Of a DNA stretch of 64,000 bases, positions 8,247 to 16,556 are shown piece after piece. Source of the stretch: Kumtagia yinganensis. Lineage in GTDB: Bacteria; Pseudomonadota; Alphaproteobacteria; Rhizobiales; Rhizobiaceae. The stretch lies in NCBI RefSeq assembly GCF_040081985.1, contig NZ_JBEBMH010000008.1, positions 62,001 to 126,000 on the forward strand, in the 5' to 3' direction. The notes under the pieces were generated by a model. It was not told the DNA's origin. It did not search any database and saw only the letters and a list, made by a program, of their open reading frames with translations. The position numbers were made by a program, and so were the translations under genes. How positions within the stretch are numbered: the stretch's first letter is position 1; each line of letters starts with the position of its first letter.

Positions 8247-8684
8247 ATGTCCGACGATCAGCTACTGCTTCAACTCACCGTAGACATCGTGTCGGCATAT
8301 GTGACGAACAATCCGATCCCGGCCGCGGCCTTGCCCGGGCTTATCGCGGACATCAACATCGCAATACGAAGCCTGAGCGGACCTCCTCCAGAGCCCGAAC
8401 CCGTGGAATTGGTTCCGGCGGTTCCAGTCAAGAAGTCGATCACGCCCGATTATCTCATTTCGCTCGAAGACGGCCGCAAGTTCAAATCGCTGAAGCGCCA
8501 TCTGATGAGTCATTACAGCCTGACCCCGGAGCAATATCGCAAGAAGTGGAACCTCCCGGCCGACTATCCGATGGTGGCGCCCGGCTATGCGGCCCGTCGC
8601 TCCGAATTGGCGAAGACGATGGGCCTTGGCCGCAAGGCTGAGCCAGTCCCGAAGAAACGCGGTCGAACGCCCAAGGGCGGCTAG
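8247..8684 (+). CDS. mucR: Ros/MucR family transcriptional regulator, variant without canonical zinc ligands
   Basis: 145 residues. MucR/Ros proteins control exopolysaccharide, motility and virulence or symbiosis genes and act partly as H-NS-like organisers. The N-terminal segment (residues 1-45) matches the MucR oligomerisation region. The zinc-finger region reads SLEDGRKFKSLKRHLMSHY (72-90). Ros has Cys-x2-Cys-x9-His-x4-His; here the positions are Ser72, Asp75, His85 and Tyr90 (His89 is adjacent). Zinc-independent Ros folds have been described in Mesorhizobium. The downstream WNLPADYPMVAPGYAARRSELAK stretch (cited in parts) is intact. GGAGG at 8236-8240 sets the start. Confidence 0.93.
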   Translation: MSDDQLLLQLTVDIVSAYVTNNPIPAAALPGLIADINIAIRSLSGPPPEPEPVELVPAVPVKKSITPDYLISLEDGRKFKSLKRHLMSHYSLTPEQYRKKWNLPADYPMVAPGYAARRSELAKTMGLGRKAEPVPKKRGRTPKGG

Positions 8685-8863
8685 GAAGCCGATTGGAGTT
8701 GGGCGGCAGGCATTCTTTCGGGATGGGAGTAGCGCCTGTTGCGGACCATATCATCCGATTGGACGAATTGCAGCGACCGTGCCGGCAGGCTTAAATCGGC
8801 AATCATCCGAGCAGCCGCGTTGCGTTTGGGCTCTCCGGTGTAGTCAAATGTTGACATCTCGAT

Positions 8864-8892
8864 ACGGGCGGCCTCGCGGCTGCCCGTTTTTT
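8864..8892 (+). terminator. Rho-independent terminator
   Basis: ACGGGCGGCC-TCGC-GGCTGCCCGT forms a ten-pair stem (one G-T) with a UUCG-like tetraloop, followed by a run of six T. It lies 180 bases after the mucR stop, so either mucR has a long 3' UTR or a short independent transcript ends here. Confidence 0.85.
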
Positions 8893-8975
8893 CTTTTCGA
8901 CCCTTCGGCCGGTCGGGCCTCCATTTGCTAGGTGGCTTACAATTGTGGCGCCGCCGCCACACACCGAAACGAACC

Positions 8976-9010
8976 GTTAATCCCTCTTTTCGGGGTTAAC
9001 TTAATTTTTA
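8976..9010 (+). terminator. Possible second terminator-like hairpin
   Basis: GTTAATCCC at 8976-8984 pairs with GGGGTTAAC at 8992-9000 (one mismatch or wobble) around a 7-base loop; TTAATTTTTA follows. Weaker than the one at 8864. It could also be an inverted-repeat binding site. Confidence 0.45.
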
Positions 9011-9204
9011 GTCGTTGGTGTCCTCGCGTTCGCAATTGCGATAGACTGATGATAGGTAATGTCCATGGCATGCGAAATTCGCGGAAGACTGTAAGATTCG
9101 ACCCAAAAAACGTCGTAATTACAATCTTTTAGTTTTGCGGCCCTGAGACTCGGAGATTTGAATCAGGTTGACCGCTCGCGGTCATGGATTTGAAGGGTGT
9201 AGAT

Positions 9205-9468
9205 GTGAGTATCGAGCATAACACGAGTGACATCGATGCGTTGGTACGCGAGGAAAAGCGCCTGACCGCCGTTGAGTGCCACACGGAAGCCTGGGCCGAG
9301 GGTATTTCGGCCGGGATCGAGACCGACATCATCGCGGAAGCCGCGCTCGCCACGGCCCTTGGCGAGATTTTCCGCTGCAGCGGCGAGAACGTCACGCTCT
9401 CGCTGATCGACCGCATGCGCCAGAGGGTTGTCGCCGGCGACTTCGCACCTTCGCAGTCGCGACATTGA
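9205..9468 (+). CDS. Hypothetical protein, probable GTG start
   Basis: From the GTG at 9205 the product is about 87 residues, starting (V/M)SIEHNTSDIDALVREEKR. GAAGGG at 9192-9197 sits seven bases before that GTG, while the in-frame ATG at 9184 has no Shine-Dalgarno site, so GTG is the better start. The protein is acidic and helical, with a conserved-looking WAEGISAGIETDIIAEAALA segment. No domain recognised. It lies shortly before the secreted-protein gene at 9539. Confidence 0.6.
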   Translation: MSIEHNTSDIDALVREEKRLTAVECHTEAWAEGISAGIETDIIAEAALATALGEIFRCSGENVTLSLIDRMRQRVVAGDFAPSQSRH

Positions 9469-9538
9469 GTCGTCACGCGAATCCCCGATCCATGCTATAG
9501 GACTACAGGCGGACGGCGCTTTCGCGGAGATTTTATTG

Positions 9539-10345
9539 ATGAGCTTCCTGGCTGCCCGGAGGGGGCACCCCGCGCCGGCCGCGGATAATTCTCGTATCCG
9601 CCGGCCCGTTCTGCTTTGCCTAACCTTCGGCCTGGCGCTTTCGCTGACCGCCGCTCCGGCGCTCGCACTGAGCGAGATCAAGCGCGAGGAACTCCCGGCG
9701 CCGACCGCCCCGGCACCGGAAGGCGACGACACCGAAAACTCGGTGCCTCTGCCGGAGTCGTCATCGCCTTCCGCGACCCAGGAGCCCGACGAATCGTTTC
9801 CTGCCGATCCTGACGGCACGACCCAGCCCGGCGAGGAGAACGGCCAGCAGTCCGCCCGGCCCGATCCGGATGAGCCGGTGCCCGAAGTGCTCTACGACGT
9901 CAGCCAGTTGCCGCCCCCGGTGCAGAAGCTGCGTGACCAGTTGCTCGAAGTCACGAAGAGCGGCGACATCGAGAAGCTGCGGCCGTTGCTCGGCATGGGC
10001 GACGACATGACCCAATTGTCGCTGATCGCCATCGAAGGCGATCCGATCGAGTATCTCAAAAGCCTCGCTGGCGACGAGGACGGACAGGAAATCCTGGCGA
10101 TCCTCGAGGAGGTGCTTTCGGCCGGCTATGTGCATCTGGACGCGGGCAAGCCGGAGGAACTCTACGTCTGGCCATATTTCTTCGCTGTGCCGTTGGACAA
10201 GCTGACGGGCCCGCAACGCGTCGAACTGTTCAAGATCGTCACGGCCGGCGATTATGAGGAGATGAAGAATTTCGGTTCCTACATCTTCTACCGCGTCGGC
10301 ATCACGCCGCAGGGCAAGTGGGCGTTTTTCGTCGCAGGGGAATAG
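9539..10345 (+). CDS. Exported acidic protein of unknown function
   Basis: 268 residues. A signal peptide is clear (RRPVLLCLTFGLALSLTAAP then ALA), followed by an acidic Pro/Glu/Asp-rich linker (about residues 45-105). A globular C-terminal part of about 160 residues begins LYDVSQLPPPVQKLRDQLL. That domain ends in YIFYRVGITPQGKWAFFVAG. The start at 9539 has GCGGAGA eight bases upstream; the longer frame back to 9428 runs into the preceding gene. Periplasmic location is expected. I do not recognise the family. Confidence 0.75.
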   Translation: MSFLAARRGHPAPAADNSRIRRPVLLCLTFGLALSLTAAPALALSEIKREELPAPTAPAPEGDDTENSVPLPESSSPSATQEPDESFPADPDGTTQPGEENGQQSARPDPDEPVPEVLYDVSQLPPPVQKLRDQLLEVTKSGDIEKLRPLLGMGDDMTQLSLIAIEGDPIEYLKSLAGDEDGQEILAILEEVLSAGYVHLDAGKPEELYVWPYFFAVPLDKLTGPQRVELFKIVTAGDYEEMKNFGSYIFYRVGITPQGKWAFFVAGE

Positions 10346-10351
10346 GAGTCC

Positions 10352-11683
10352 CTATCGGGGCAGCGCTTCGGAAAACCGCACCGGCTGTCCCCTGCCCGGC
10401 GATACGATCTCGCCTTCCCACATGATTCGCTGACCACGCACGAAAGTGCCGACCGGCCAACCGGTTACGCGCCTGCCGTCATATGGCGTCCAACCCGCCT
10501 TCGACCCGGCCTGGGCGTTGGTTATCGTCTCGGAGCGCTTCAGGTCGACGATGGTAAAGTCGGCATCGTAACCGGCGGCGATACGCCCCTTTCCGGCCAT
10601 GCCGAACAGCCGATTCGGGCCGTGGCTGGTCAGGTCGACGAAACGCTCCAGCGTCAGCCGCCCGGCGTTCACGTGGTCGAGCATGATCGGCACCAGCGTC
10701 TGCACGCCGGTCATGCCCGACGGCGAGGCCGGATAGTGTTTTGCCTTCTCGTCCAGCGTATGCGGTGCGTGGTCGGAGCCGAGCACATCGACCACCCCGT
10801 CAGAGATACCAAGCCATACGCCTTCGCGGTGGCGGCGCTCGCGCACCGGCGGGTTCATCTGGATCAACGTGCCCAGCCGCGCATAGTCGTCGGCCGTCAG
10901 CGTCAGGTGATGAGGCGTCGCTTCGCAAGTCGCGATGTCCTTGTGACCGCGCAGGAAAGCGATCTCTTCCGCTGTCGAGATGTGTAGGACATGGATACGC
11001 GCACGCGCACGCCGCGCCACCGACACCAGTCGTTCCGTGCAGCGCAGCGCCGCGATCTCGTCGCGCCAGACCGGGTGCGAGGACGGGTCTCCGGGTATGC
11101 GGAGCCCGGCGCGCTCGCGCAGGCGGAATTCGTCCTCGGAATGGAAGGCGGCACGGCGGCGGGTGTTGTTTAGGATCGAGAACACGCCATCGTCGTCCTC
11201 GACCAGCAGGTCTCCGGTCGAAGAGCCCATGAAGACTTTTATCCCGGCCGCGCCGGGCAAGCGTTCGAGTTCACCGACGTCGGCGGCATTGTCGCGCGTG
11301 CCGCCGACCCAGAAGGCGAAATCGCAATGCATTCTGGAGGTTGCGCGCGAAACCTTGTCAGCCAATGCAGCTTCGCTGGTGGTCAACGGGTTGGTGTTGG
11401 GCATCTCGAACACCGCCGTGACACCACCCAAGACGGCAGCGCGCGAGCCTGTTTCCAGATCTTCCTTGTGCTCCAGGCCTGGCTCGCGGAAATGCACCTG
11501 GCTGTCGACCACGCCGGGCAGGATATGCAGGCCGGTGCAGTCGACCGTCTCGCCAGCGGACGCCTGCGACAGGTCGCCAATGGCGGCCACGCGACCAGCG
11601 GTCACGCCAATGTCGCGCCGGCCGACGCCGTCATGATTGGCGACCGTGCCTTTTGTCAGGATCAAATCGTAGGTCGCCACCAT
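10352..11683 (-). CDS. Dihydroorotase-like amidohydrolase with a His-to-Gln change in the metal motif
   Basis: 443 residues from ATG 11683 (a GTG at 11695 would add four). Class I dihydroorotase/allantoinase architecture: MVATYDLILTKGTVANHDGV, then GVVDSQVHFREPG, the probable carbamylated-Lys segment GIKVFMGSSTGD, HVLHISTAEE, CEATPHHLTLT and GSDHAPHT. The first metal motif usually reads D-x-H-x-H; here it is D-S-Q-V-H, so one metal ligand is Gln. I recall this variant from other rhizobial dihydroorotases. Either pyrimidine synthesis (third step) or another cyclic amide hydrolysis is possible; pyrE lies 30 kb away, not in an operon with it. Confidence 0.85.
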   Translation of the reverse strand: MVATYDLILTKGTVANHDGVGRRDIGVTAGRVAAIGDLSQASAGETVDCTGLHILPGVVDSQVHFREPGLEHKEDLETGSRAAVLGGVTAVFEMPNTNPLTTSEAALADKVSRATSRMHCDFAFWVGGTRDNAADVGELERLPGAAGIKVFMGSSTGDLLVEDDDGVFSILNNTRRRAAFHSEDEFRLRERAGLRIPGDPSSHPVWRDEIAALRCTERLVSVARRARARIHVLHISTAEEIAFLRGHKDIATCEATPHHLTLTADDYARLGTLIQMNPPVRERRHREGVWLGISDGVVDVLGSDHAPHTLDEKAKHYPASPSGMTGVQTLVPIMLDHVNAGRLTLERFVDLTSHGPNRLFGMAGKGRIAAGYDADFTIVDLKRSETITNAQAGSKAGWTPYDGRRVTGWPVGTFVRGQRIMWEGEIVSPGRGQPVRFSEALPR

Positions 11684-11761
11684 CTCGTCCGCCACTCTTG
11701 TCCGCAGGTTTTTTGGGGCTTACGTAATGGCCCTGCCGATTGCAAGCTTCGAGCCGATTGC

Positions 11762-12640
11762 ATGCCGACTACCCTTCTCGACGATCGCGCGCTGATTTCC
11801 GTTTCCGGGCCGGACGCGGAGCATCTGCTGCAGAACATCATCACCACCGATCTCGATCAGCTTGCCGCCGGCGAGGCGAGGCCTGGCGCGCTGCTCACGC
11901 CGCAGGGAAAAATCCTGTTCGACTTTTTGATCTCGCGCAAAGGCGAAAATGTGCTGCTCCTCGAGTGCCGTGCCGACATCGCCGACGATTTCGTCCGCCG
12001 CCTGATGCTTTACCGGCTGCGCGCCAAAGCCGAAATCAGCAAGCTGCAGCAACAGCTTGTGCGCGTTTGGTGGGAAGACAACTCAAACCCTGCGCAAACC
12101 GATACAAATCCCGATGGCGCTTTGCGCGACAGGCGCTTTGCCGAGCCGACAAAAGTCTGGCGCGCCTATGGCGAAGGCCCGGCGGGCGATGCGGACAACC
12201 GCGCCAATTGGGAAAGATTTCGCATTGCCAACGGCATAGCCGAAAGCGGCGGGGATTATGCGCTGAACGATGTGTTCCCGCATGACGTGCTGCTGGATCA
12301 GAATGGCGGCGTCGGCTTCCGCAAGGGATGTTATGTCGGCCAGGAAGTGGTGTCGCGCATGCAGCACCGCGGCACGGCGCGGCGGCGCGTGCTTGTCGCC
12401 ACAGCCGAGGCAGACCTGCCGCCGCCAGGCACGGAAATCCTTGCCGGCGGCCGTTCTGTGGGTTCGCTCGGATCGTCCGCCGGCCACTCGGCTATTGCCG
12501 TCGTCCGCGTCGACAAGGTGAAGGCGGCAACGGATGCCGGCCTGCCGATCACGGCGGGCGTGGCCGCGCTGTCCCTTGCGATACCGGACTGGGCGACGTT
12601 CACCTTCCCGGCGGACGCCTCGGCCGCGGAAGACGCCTGA
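11762..12640 (+). CDS. ygfZ: Folate-binding YgfZ/GcvT-family iron-sulfur cluster assembly protein
   Basis: 292 residues starting MPTTLLDDRALISVSGPDAE. The family hallmark KGCYVGQE with the reactive Cys is present (in FRKGCYVGQEVVSRMQHRG). YgfZ/IBA57 proteins use tetrahydrofolate to help assemble or repair certain [4Fe-4S] enzymes. The tail is shorter than in E. coli YgfZ, as usual in alphaproteobacteria. It is divergent from the dihydroorotase gene and its stop overlaps the start of the HD gene by one base (TGATG), so the two are coupled. Confidence 0.92.
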   Translation: MPTTLLDDRALISVSGPDAEHLLQNIITTDLDQLAAGEARPGALLTPQGKILFDFLISRKGENVLLLECRADIADDFVRRLMLYRLRAKAEISKLQQQLVRVWWEDNSNPAQTDTNPDGALRDRRFAEPTKVWRAYGEGPAGDADNRANWERFRIANGIAESGGDYALNDVFPHDVLLDQNGGVGFRKGCYVGQEVVSRMQHRGTARRRVLVATAEADLPPPGTEILAGGRSVGSLGSSAGHSAIAVVRVDKVKAATDAGLPITAGVAALSLAIPDWATFTFPADASAAEDA

Positions 12641-13293
12641 TGGCGGCGGACCGGGCGGGAGCGCCTCCCCGCGCCTGGCAGCGCATGCTGTCGGGCCGGC
12701 GGCTCGACCTGCTCGACCCCTCGCCGCTCGATATCGAAATCTCCGACATCGCCCATGGCCTGGCGCGGGTGGCGCGCTGGAACGGCCAGACCTTCGGCGA
12801 CCACGCATTCTCGGTGGCGCAACATTCGCTGCTGGTGGAGACGATCTTTTGCGTCCAGCAACCGGAGGCCTCGCCCGACCAGCGCCTGGCGACCCTCCTC
12901 CACGACGCGCCGGAATATGTCATCGGCGACATGATCTCGCCGTTCAAGGCGGTGGTCGGCGGCGACTACAAAGCGGTCGAGCAGCGGCTCCAACGTGCGA
13001 TCCATCTCCGGTTCGCGTTGCCGCCGAAACTCGCCGAGAAGACGAAGACGGCGATCAAGCGCGCCGACCAGGTCGCGGCCTATTTCGAGGCGACTGTGCT
13101 TGCCGGCTTCGCAACGGCGGAGGCGGTTCGCTATTTCGGCCGGCCGAACGGCATCTCCGCCGACCGGCTCGACCTGGCGCTGCGTCCGGCGAAAACCGTT
13201 CAGGCCGCCTTCCTCAAACGCTTCGCGGCGATCGAGAAGGAACGCGCCGCGCGAGCGGTCGAGACGGTCCGAATCCCGACCGAAGCCGGGTGA
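12640..13293 (+). CDS. HD-domain hydrolase (YfbR-like)
   Basis: 217 residues starting MAADRAGAPPRAWQRMLSG. HD-superfamily metal ligands are visible in FSVAQHSLLVE (His), LLHDAPEYVIGD (His-Asp) and IKRADQVAAYFE (Asp). The size and motif spacing resemble the YfbR 5'-deoxynucleotidase and related phosphohydrolases; substrate not proven. The start shares a base with the ygfZ stop. Convergent with the ATP-grasp gene that follows. Confidence 0.88.
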   Translation: MAADRAGAPPRAWQRMLSGRRLDLLDPSPLDIEISDIAHGLARVARWNGQTFGDHAFSVAQHSLLVETIFCVQQPEASPDQRLATLLHDAPEYVIGDMISPFKAVVGGDYKAVEQRLQRAIHLRFALPPKLAEKTKTAIKRADQVAAYFEATVLAGFATAEAVRYFGRPNGISADRLDLALRPAKTVQAAFLKRFAAIEKERAARAVETVRIPTEAG

Positions 13294-13370
13294 GCTACTT
13301 CGTCTTGGCGTTGAGCCTCGCCTTGATGTGGAACGGTTGCCTCCAGGGGTGCGTGTTCGAACAGTCTTGA

Positions 13371-14834
13371 TCACCGGCCCTGCCGCTCCAGACGGTCCAA
13401 AAACCATTGGGTGAGCCGCACCCACACCTCGTCCTTTTCGCCGGTATCCTCGCAGCCATGGTCGAGATTGGGATTGTCGTTGACCTCGATGACGAAGACG
13501 CCATCGCGAGTCTCCTTGAGGTCGACGCCGTAGAGCCCGTCGCCGATGCAGCGCGCCGCCTTCACCGCGGTCTCGACGACATGCGGCGGCGCTTCCTTCA
13601 GCGTGAAGGTTTTTATGCCGCCCTGGTCCGGCTTGCCGTTGGCCTTGTGATTGACGATCTGCCAGTGTTTTTTCGCCATCAGATAATGGACCGCGAACAG
13701 CGGCTGGCCGCCGAGCACGCCGACCCGCCAGTCATACTCCGTCGGGATGAATTTTTGGGCGATCAATAGATCGGAATCCTCCAGCCACTCGATGGCCAGC
13801 GTCTTCAACTCCTCGAAGCTTGACGCCTTCTTGACGCCACGCGAGAACGAGCTGTCGGGTATCTTGAGCACCAGCGGGAAACCCAGCGTGTCGGCCGCGA
13901 GCTGGAAGTCGGAGGGGCCGGCGATCATCACCGTCGGCGGCACCGGCACCTTGTTGAAGGTCATCAGCTCGTTCAGATAGACTTTGTTGGTGCAGCGGAT
14001 CATCGACAGCGGGTCGTCGATGACCGGCATGCCCTCCTGTTCGGCGCGGCGGGCGAAACGATAGGTGTGGTTGGAGATCGCCGTCGTCTCGCGGATGAAC
14101 AGCGCGTCGTAATTGGCGAGCTTCGCGAGATCCCGCTTGGTGATCGGCTCGACCTCGACGCCCATTTTTTCCGCGATGCGCGCCCAGTGGCGCAGCGAGC
14201 TGATTTCCGATGGCGGGAGCTGTTCGTTGGGGTCGACCAGCGTGGCGAAACTGTAGCGCGAGGGCGTGCGCGTCTTGGTATCGCGCCATTCGCGGCTGGT
14301 GTAGGCCTGCAGGCTGGCAAGGAAGCGCGGCTTCTCCTCCGGCGTCAGGCGGGCCAGCGGATGGAAGCCGATGCGGTGAATGGACGCCCATTGCTGGCTG
14401 TCGCGGATCGCTATTTCCAGCGCCGGTGCGCGGAACCAGTCGAACAGCAGCTTTGCGAAACGGTCCCAGGCTTTCGACGGGCCGATGCCGAAGAAGAACG
14501 AGACTTTTGGCGGGAAGCCGCCGCCAAGTTCCTTCCGGCATTTGTTGAGCGCCAGTTCCAGTTCGGGAAGCGCGTGCTCGTAGAGTTTGCGCTCCGACAG
14601 GTCGATCATCGTCTCGACGGTGGGGATGACCTTGTGGCCGCGCGAACCGGCGAGCAGCGAGGCGTAATAACCCCGGCTCTGGTAGGCGTAGCTGTTGGAC
14701 AGGTTGATGACCTTCGGCCGCTGCCCGGCAAACAGCGCCGGATGGGCGAGGTAGTCGCGGTTGGTAATGATCTTGTGCGGCGTGTCGACCTGGTCGAGAT
14801 CGCTGTTGCGGCCGGTGAGGATGACCCAGGTCAT
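13371..14834 (-). CDS. RimK-like ATP-grasp ligase with RLAN N-terminal domain
   Basis: 487 residues from ATG 14834 (MTWVILTGRNSDLDQVDTP). The N-terminal half (to about residue 230) matches the RimK-like ATP-grasp N-terminal domain, with NLSNSYAYQSRGYYASLLA. The C-terminal half is an ATP-grasp ligase: VLKIPDSSFSRGVKKA, FIPTEYDWRVGVLGGQP, YGVDLKETRDGVFVIEVNDN then PNLDHGCED, with the Mg-binding E-V-N-D-N-P. Such enzymes join an amino acid or peptide to a carboxylate. The gene lies directly after a GNAT gene; related clusters pair a GNAT (often fused to a C39-like peptidase) with this ligase, suggesting joint modification of an unknown peptide or protein. Confidence 0.88.
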   Translation of the reverse strand: MTWVILTGRNSDLDQVDTPHKIITNRDYLAHPALFAGQRPKVINLSNSYAYQSRGYYASLLAGSRGHKVIPTVETMIDLSERKLYEHALPELELALNKCRKELGGGFPPKVSFFFGIGPSKAWDRFAKLLFDWFRAPALEIAIRDSQQWASIHRIGFHPLARLTPEEKPRFLASLQAYTSREWRDTKTRTPSRYSFATLVDPNEQLPPSEISSLRHWARIAEKMGVEVEPITKRDLAKLANYDALFIRETTAISNHTYRFARRAEQEGMPVIDDPLSMIRCTNKVYLNELMTFNKVPVPPTVMIAGPSDFQLAADTLGFPLVLKIPDSSFSRGVKKASSFEELKTLAIEWLEDSDLLIAQKFIPTEYDWRVGVLGGQPLFAVHYLMAKKHWQIVNHKANGKPDQGGIKTFTLKEAPPHVVETAVKAARCIGDGLYGVDLKETRDGVFVIEVNDNPNLDHGCEDTGEKDEVWVRLTQWFLDRLERQGR

Positions 14835-14910
14835 CGAGAATTCCGTGTGCGAGGGCGTTGCGGCAAAGGGTCGGATGGTTTTCCAGGCGGCACGACGGCC
14901 GTCAACGCGG

Positions 14911-15408
14911 TCACGGCGGCGTCGTTCCGTGGGTGGCCGTTGGCGGCGACCCATGCAAGGGCTCATGCGCCAAGGGCTTTTCGAAACGCAGGGCTGCCGC
15001 GCCGTCGGCGTAATAGTCTGGTTTGCGGCTGAACCGGCGATAGCCGGATTTTTGGTAAAGGCCGATGGCGCGAAGATTGTCCTCCCGCACTTCCAGCCGC
15101 ATGGTTTTTGCGCCGCGCCGGGCGCTGAGAGTTTCGGCTTCGGCGAGCAGCGCGCGCCCGACGCCGAAGCGGCCCGGCGCGGCGGCGATCGAATAGAGCC
15201 GCGCGATTGTGCTGCCGATCCGGAACAGGACGACGCAGCAGCCGGCGACATCGCCAGCTTCTTCGGCGACCAATATTGCAGCCGAGGAGCCTGCCAGAAA
15301 GCTTCGCCAGGAGCGCCGGGATATGCGGTCGGCGTCGAACACGGCCTGCTCGACCGCGACGAGGGCGTCGAGGTCCGAGGCGCGGGCCGGGCGAATTTTC
15401 AGGGACAT
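14911..15408 (-). CDS. GNAT family N-acetyltransferase (RimI-like)
   Basis: 165 residues from ATG 15408 (MSLKIRPARASDLDALVAVE). The acetyl-CoA-binding motif A is visible: LYSIAAAPGRFGVGRALLAE, followed by LEVREDNLRAIGLYQKSGY, as in RimI-type acetyltransferases. The longer frame upstream is not conserved. It is transcribed ahead of the ATP-grasp gene with a 76-base gap, probably one operon. The acceptor is unknown; a shared peptide target with the ligase is inference. Confidence 0.88.
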   Translation of the reverse strand: MSLKIRPARASDLDALVAVEQAVFDADRISRRSWRSFLAGSSAAILVAEEAGDVAGCCVVLFRIGSTIARLYSIAAAPGRFGVGRALLAEAETLSARRGAKTMRLEVREDNLRAIGLYQKSGYRRFSRKPDYYADGAAALRFEKPLAHEPLHGSPPTATHGTTPP

Positions 15409-15677
15409 CGGGAAGCCGGAAAAACCTCGGTCGCGGAGGGGGAACGCAGGCAGACGATCTGCCGCCAGGACAAGCTTCCGCGCCGGCATCGGAATCGCTT
15501 TCGCTCCCCGATTTGGGCTGAATTGTGACGCGAATGAAAAGGGTGAACCGAGCAGTCCGGCCGAGTTCGGCAAGGGACCGGTGGCGGTATTTTCCGACAG
15601 TATGGAGCGCCGCCCCAGAGCGGGAAAATCCGCGCCGGCCATCGGTTCGTTTGTTCGTGAGGTGCGTGGCCCCGCCG

Positions 15678-16556
15678 TCATGACGTGTCGGGGCTATCCA
15701 GCGCGTAGACGGCCAGCGCATGGGCGTGCGCCAAAATTTCGTCGATCTCGCGGATATTGCGCGGATGCGCGGCGACCGGATCGTAGCGGGACAGCCGCCC
15801 GCCCGGCGGACGCCCGCGCCGCAGCGGCGCGAGGCGGCGGCTGGAGACGGTTCCGCCCCGTGCGGTTGCGGCATCGCGTCGTGCGCGCCAACGGGCGAAG
15901 CGTTGCGCCTGCCCCGGCAGGTCGTCGAGCGCGGCGCCGAGCGCTGCAAGGCGCTGGCCGAGACGCACGGCGTCGATCGGGTCGTTCGGCGATGGCGGTG
16001 GCGGCAGGGCGTGGTAGGTCGCGCCGAAATCCAGGCCCAATATGCGCGGTGCGGCGTGGGCGGGCACAGCGCGGCGTGGGACGCGGGACAGACGCCGCGG
16101 CGGATCGACCAGCGACAGCGAGAAGATGCGCAGGCTCGGCTTGGGACGTTTTTTCGGCCCCTTAGGCAGGAAGGCGCGGGGGCCTCGCTGGAGCGCCGGC
16201 TTGGGCTTGGGCGGGCGCAGGGCCGGCAGGGTTACCAACATCCCGCGCGCCGCCGCGATGATCAGGCGCCGCGCGGCAGATTCCGCCGGACGCAGCAGCC
16301 GCAGGACGGCAAGATAGAGCTGGCGCGGCAGGCTAAGTGCCGGGGACAGTTTACTTTTTTCGGCCCGCGCCAGCCTTGAAGCGGCGGCGTCTTTCTGCCG
16401 AAAGAAAGTAAACTGTCCCCCAGCGCCAACGCCCCCAGCGCCCATCCCCCCGCTCCCCATCCCGGCCATGGCGACGAGCATGGCGAGGATACGCTTCAGC
16501 GCCTCCAGGTTTTGCTCGATCGCCGCACGTCCGTCCATGGCCCCGGCTCCTTTCAA
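15678..16556 (-). CDS. Hypothetical protein with an embedded hairpin element
   Basis: 292 residues, or 286 from the second Met (MDGRAAIEQNLEALKRILAM). N-terminal helix, then a Gly/Met-rich stretch (MGSGGMGAGGVGAGG), then residues coded by the hairpin element at 16342-16420 (GQFTFFRQKDAAASRLARAE and following). A basic Pro/Arg-rich central region follows, and the C-terminus is conserved-looking (LDDLPGQAQRFARWRARRDA; ALAVYALDSPDTS). I recall this family from other Mesorhizobium-like genomes without a function. The composition is very Arg/Ala/Pro-rich. Confidence 0.6.
   Translation of the reverse strand: MKGAGAMDGRAAIEQNLEALKRILAMLVAMAGMGSGGMGAGGVGAGGQFTFFRQKDAAASRLARAEKSKLSPALSLPRQLYLAVLRLLRPAESAARRLIIAAARGMLVTLPALRPPKPKPALQRGPRAFLPKGPKKRPKPSLRIFSLSLVDPPRRLSRVPRRAVPAHAAPRILGLDFGATYHALPPPPSPNDPIDAVRLGQRLAALGAALDDLPGQAQRFARWRARRDAATARGGTVSSRRLAPLRRGRPPGGRLSRYDPVAAHPRNIREIDEILAHAHALAVYALDSPDTS
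16342..16420. repeat. 79-bp hairpin element inside a coding sequence (copy A)
   Basis: Terminal arms GGGGACAGTTTACTT and AAGTAAACTGTCCCC are perfect complements. The pairing extends inward to about 23 bases with one bulge. The loop contains a CTTTCT motif shared with copy B at 24294-24370. The arms resemble the ends of REP-type elements mobilised by REP-associated tyrosine transposases; that link is from memory and no transposase gene is in the window. Confidence 0.85.

Larger units (their letters stand above)
8685..9183. other. Intergenic region downstream of mucR
   Basis: About 500 bases with no supported gene. It holds a strong rho-independent terminator at 8864-8892 and a second hairpin with trailing T-rich DNA at 8976-9010. 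The stretch 9000-9150 is notably AT-rich for this genome and may hold the promoter of the small gene that starts at about 9205. Confidence 0.6.
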
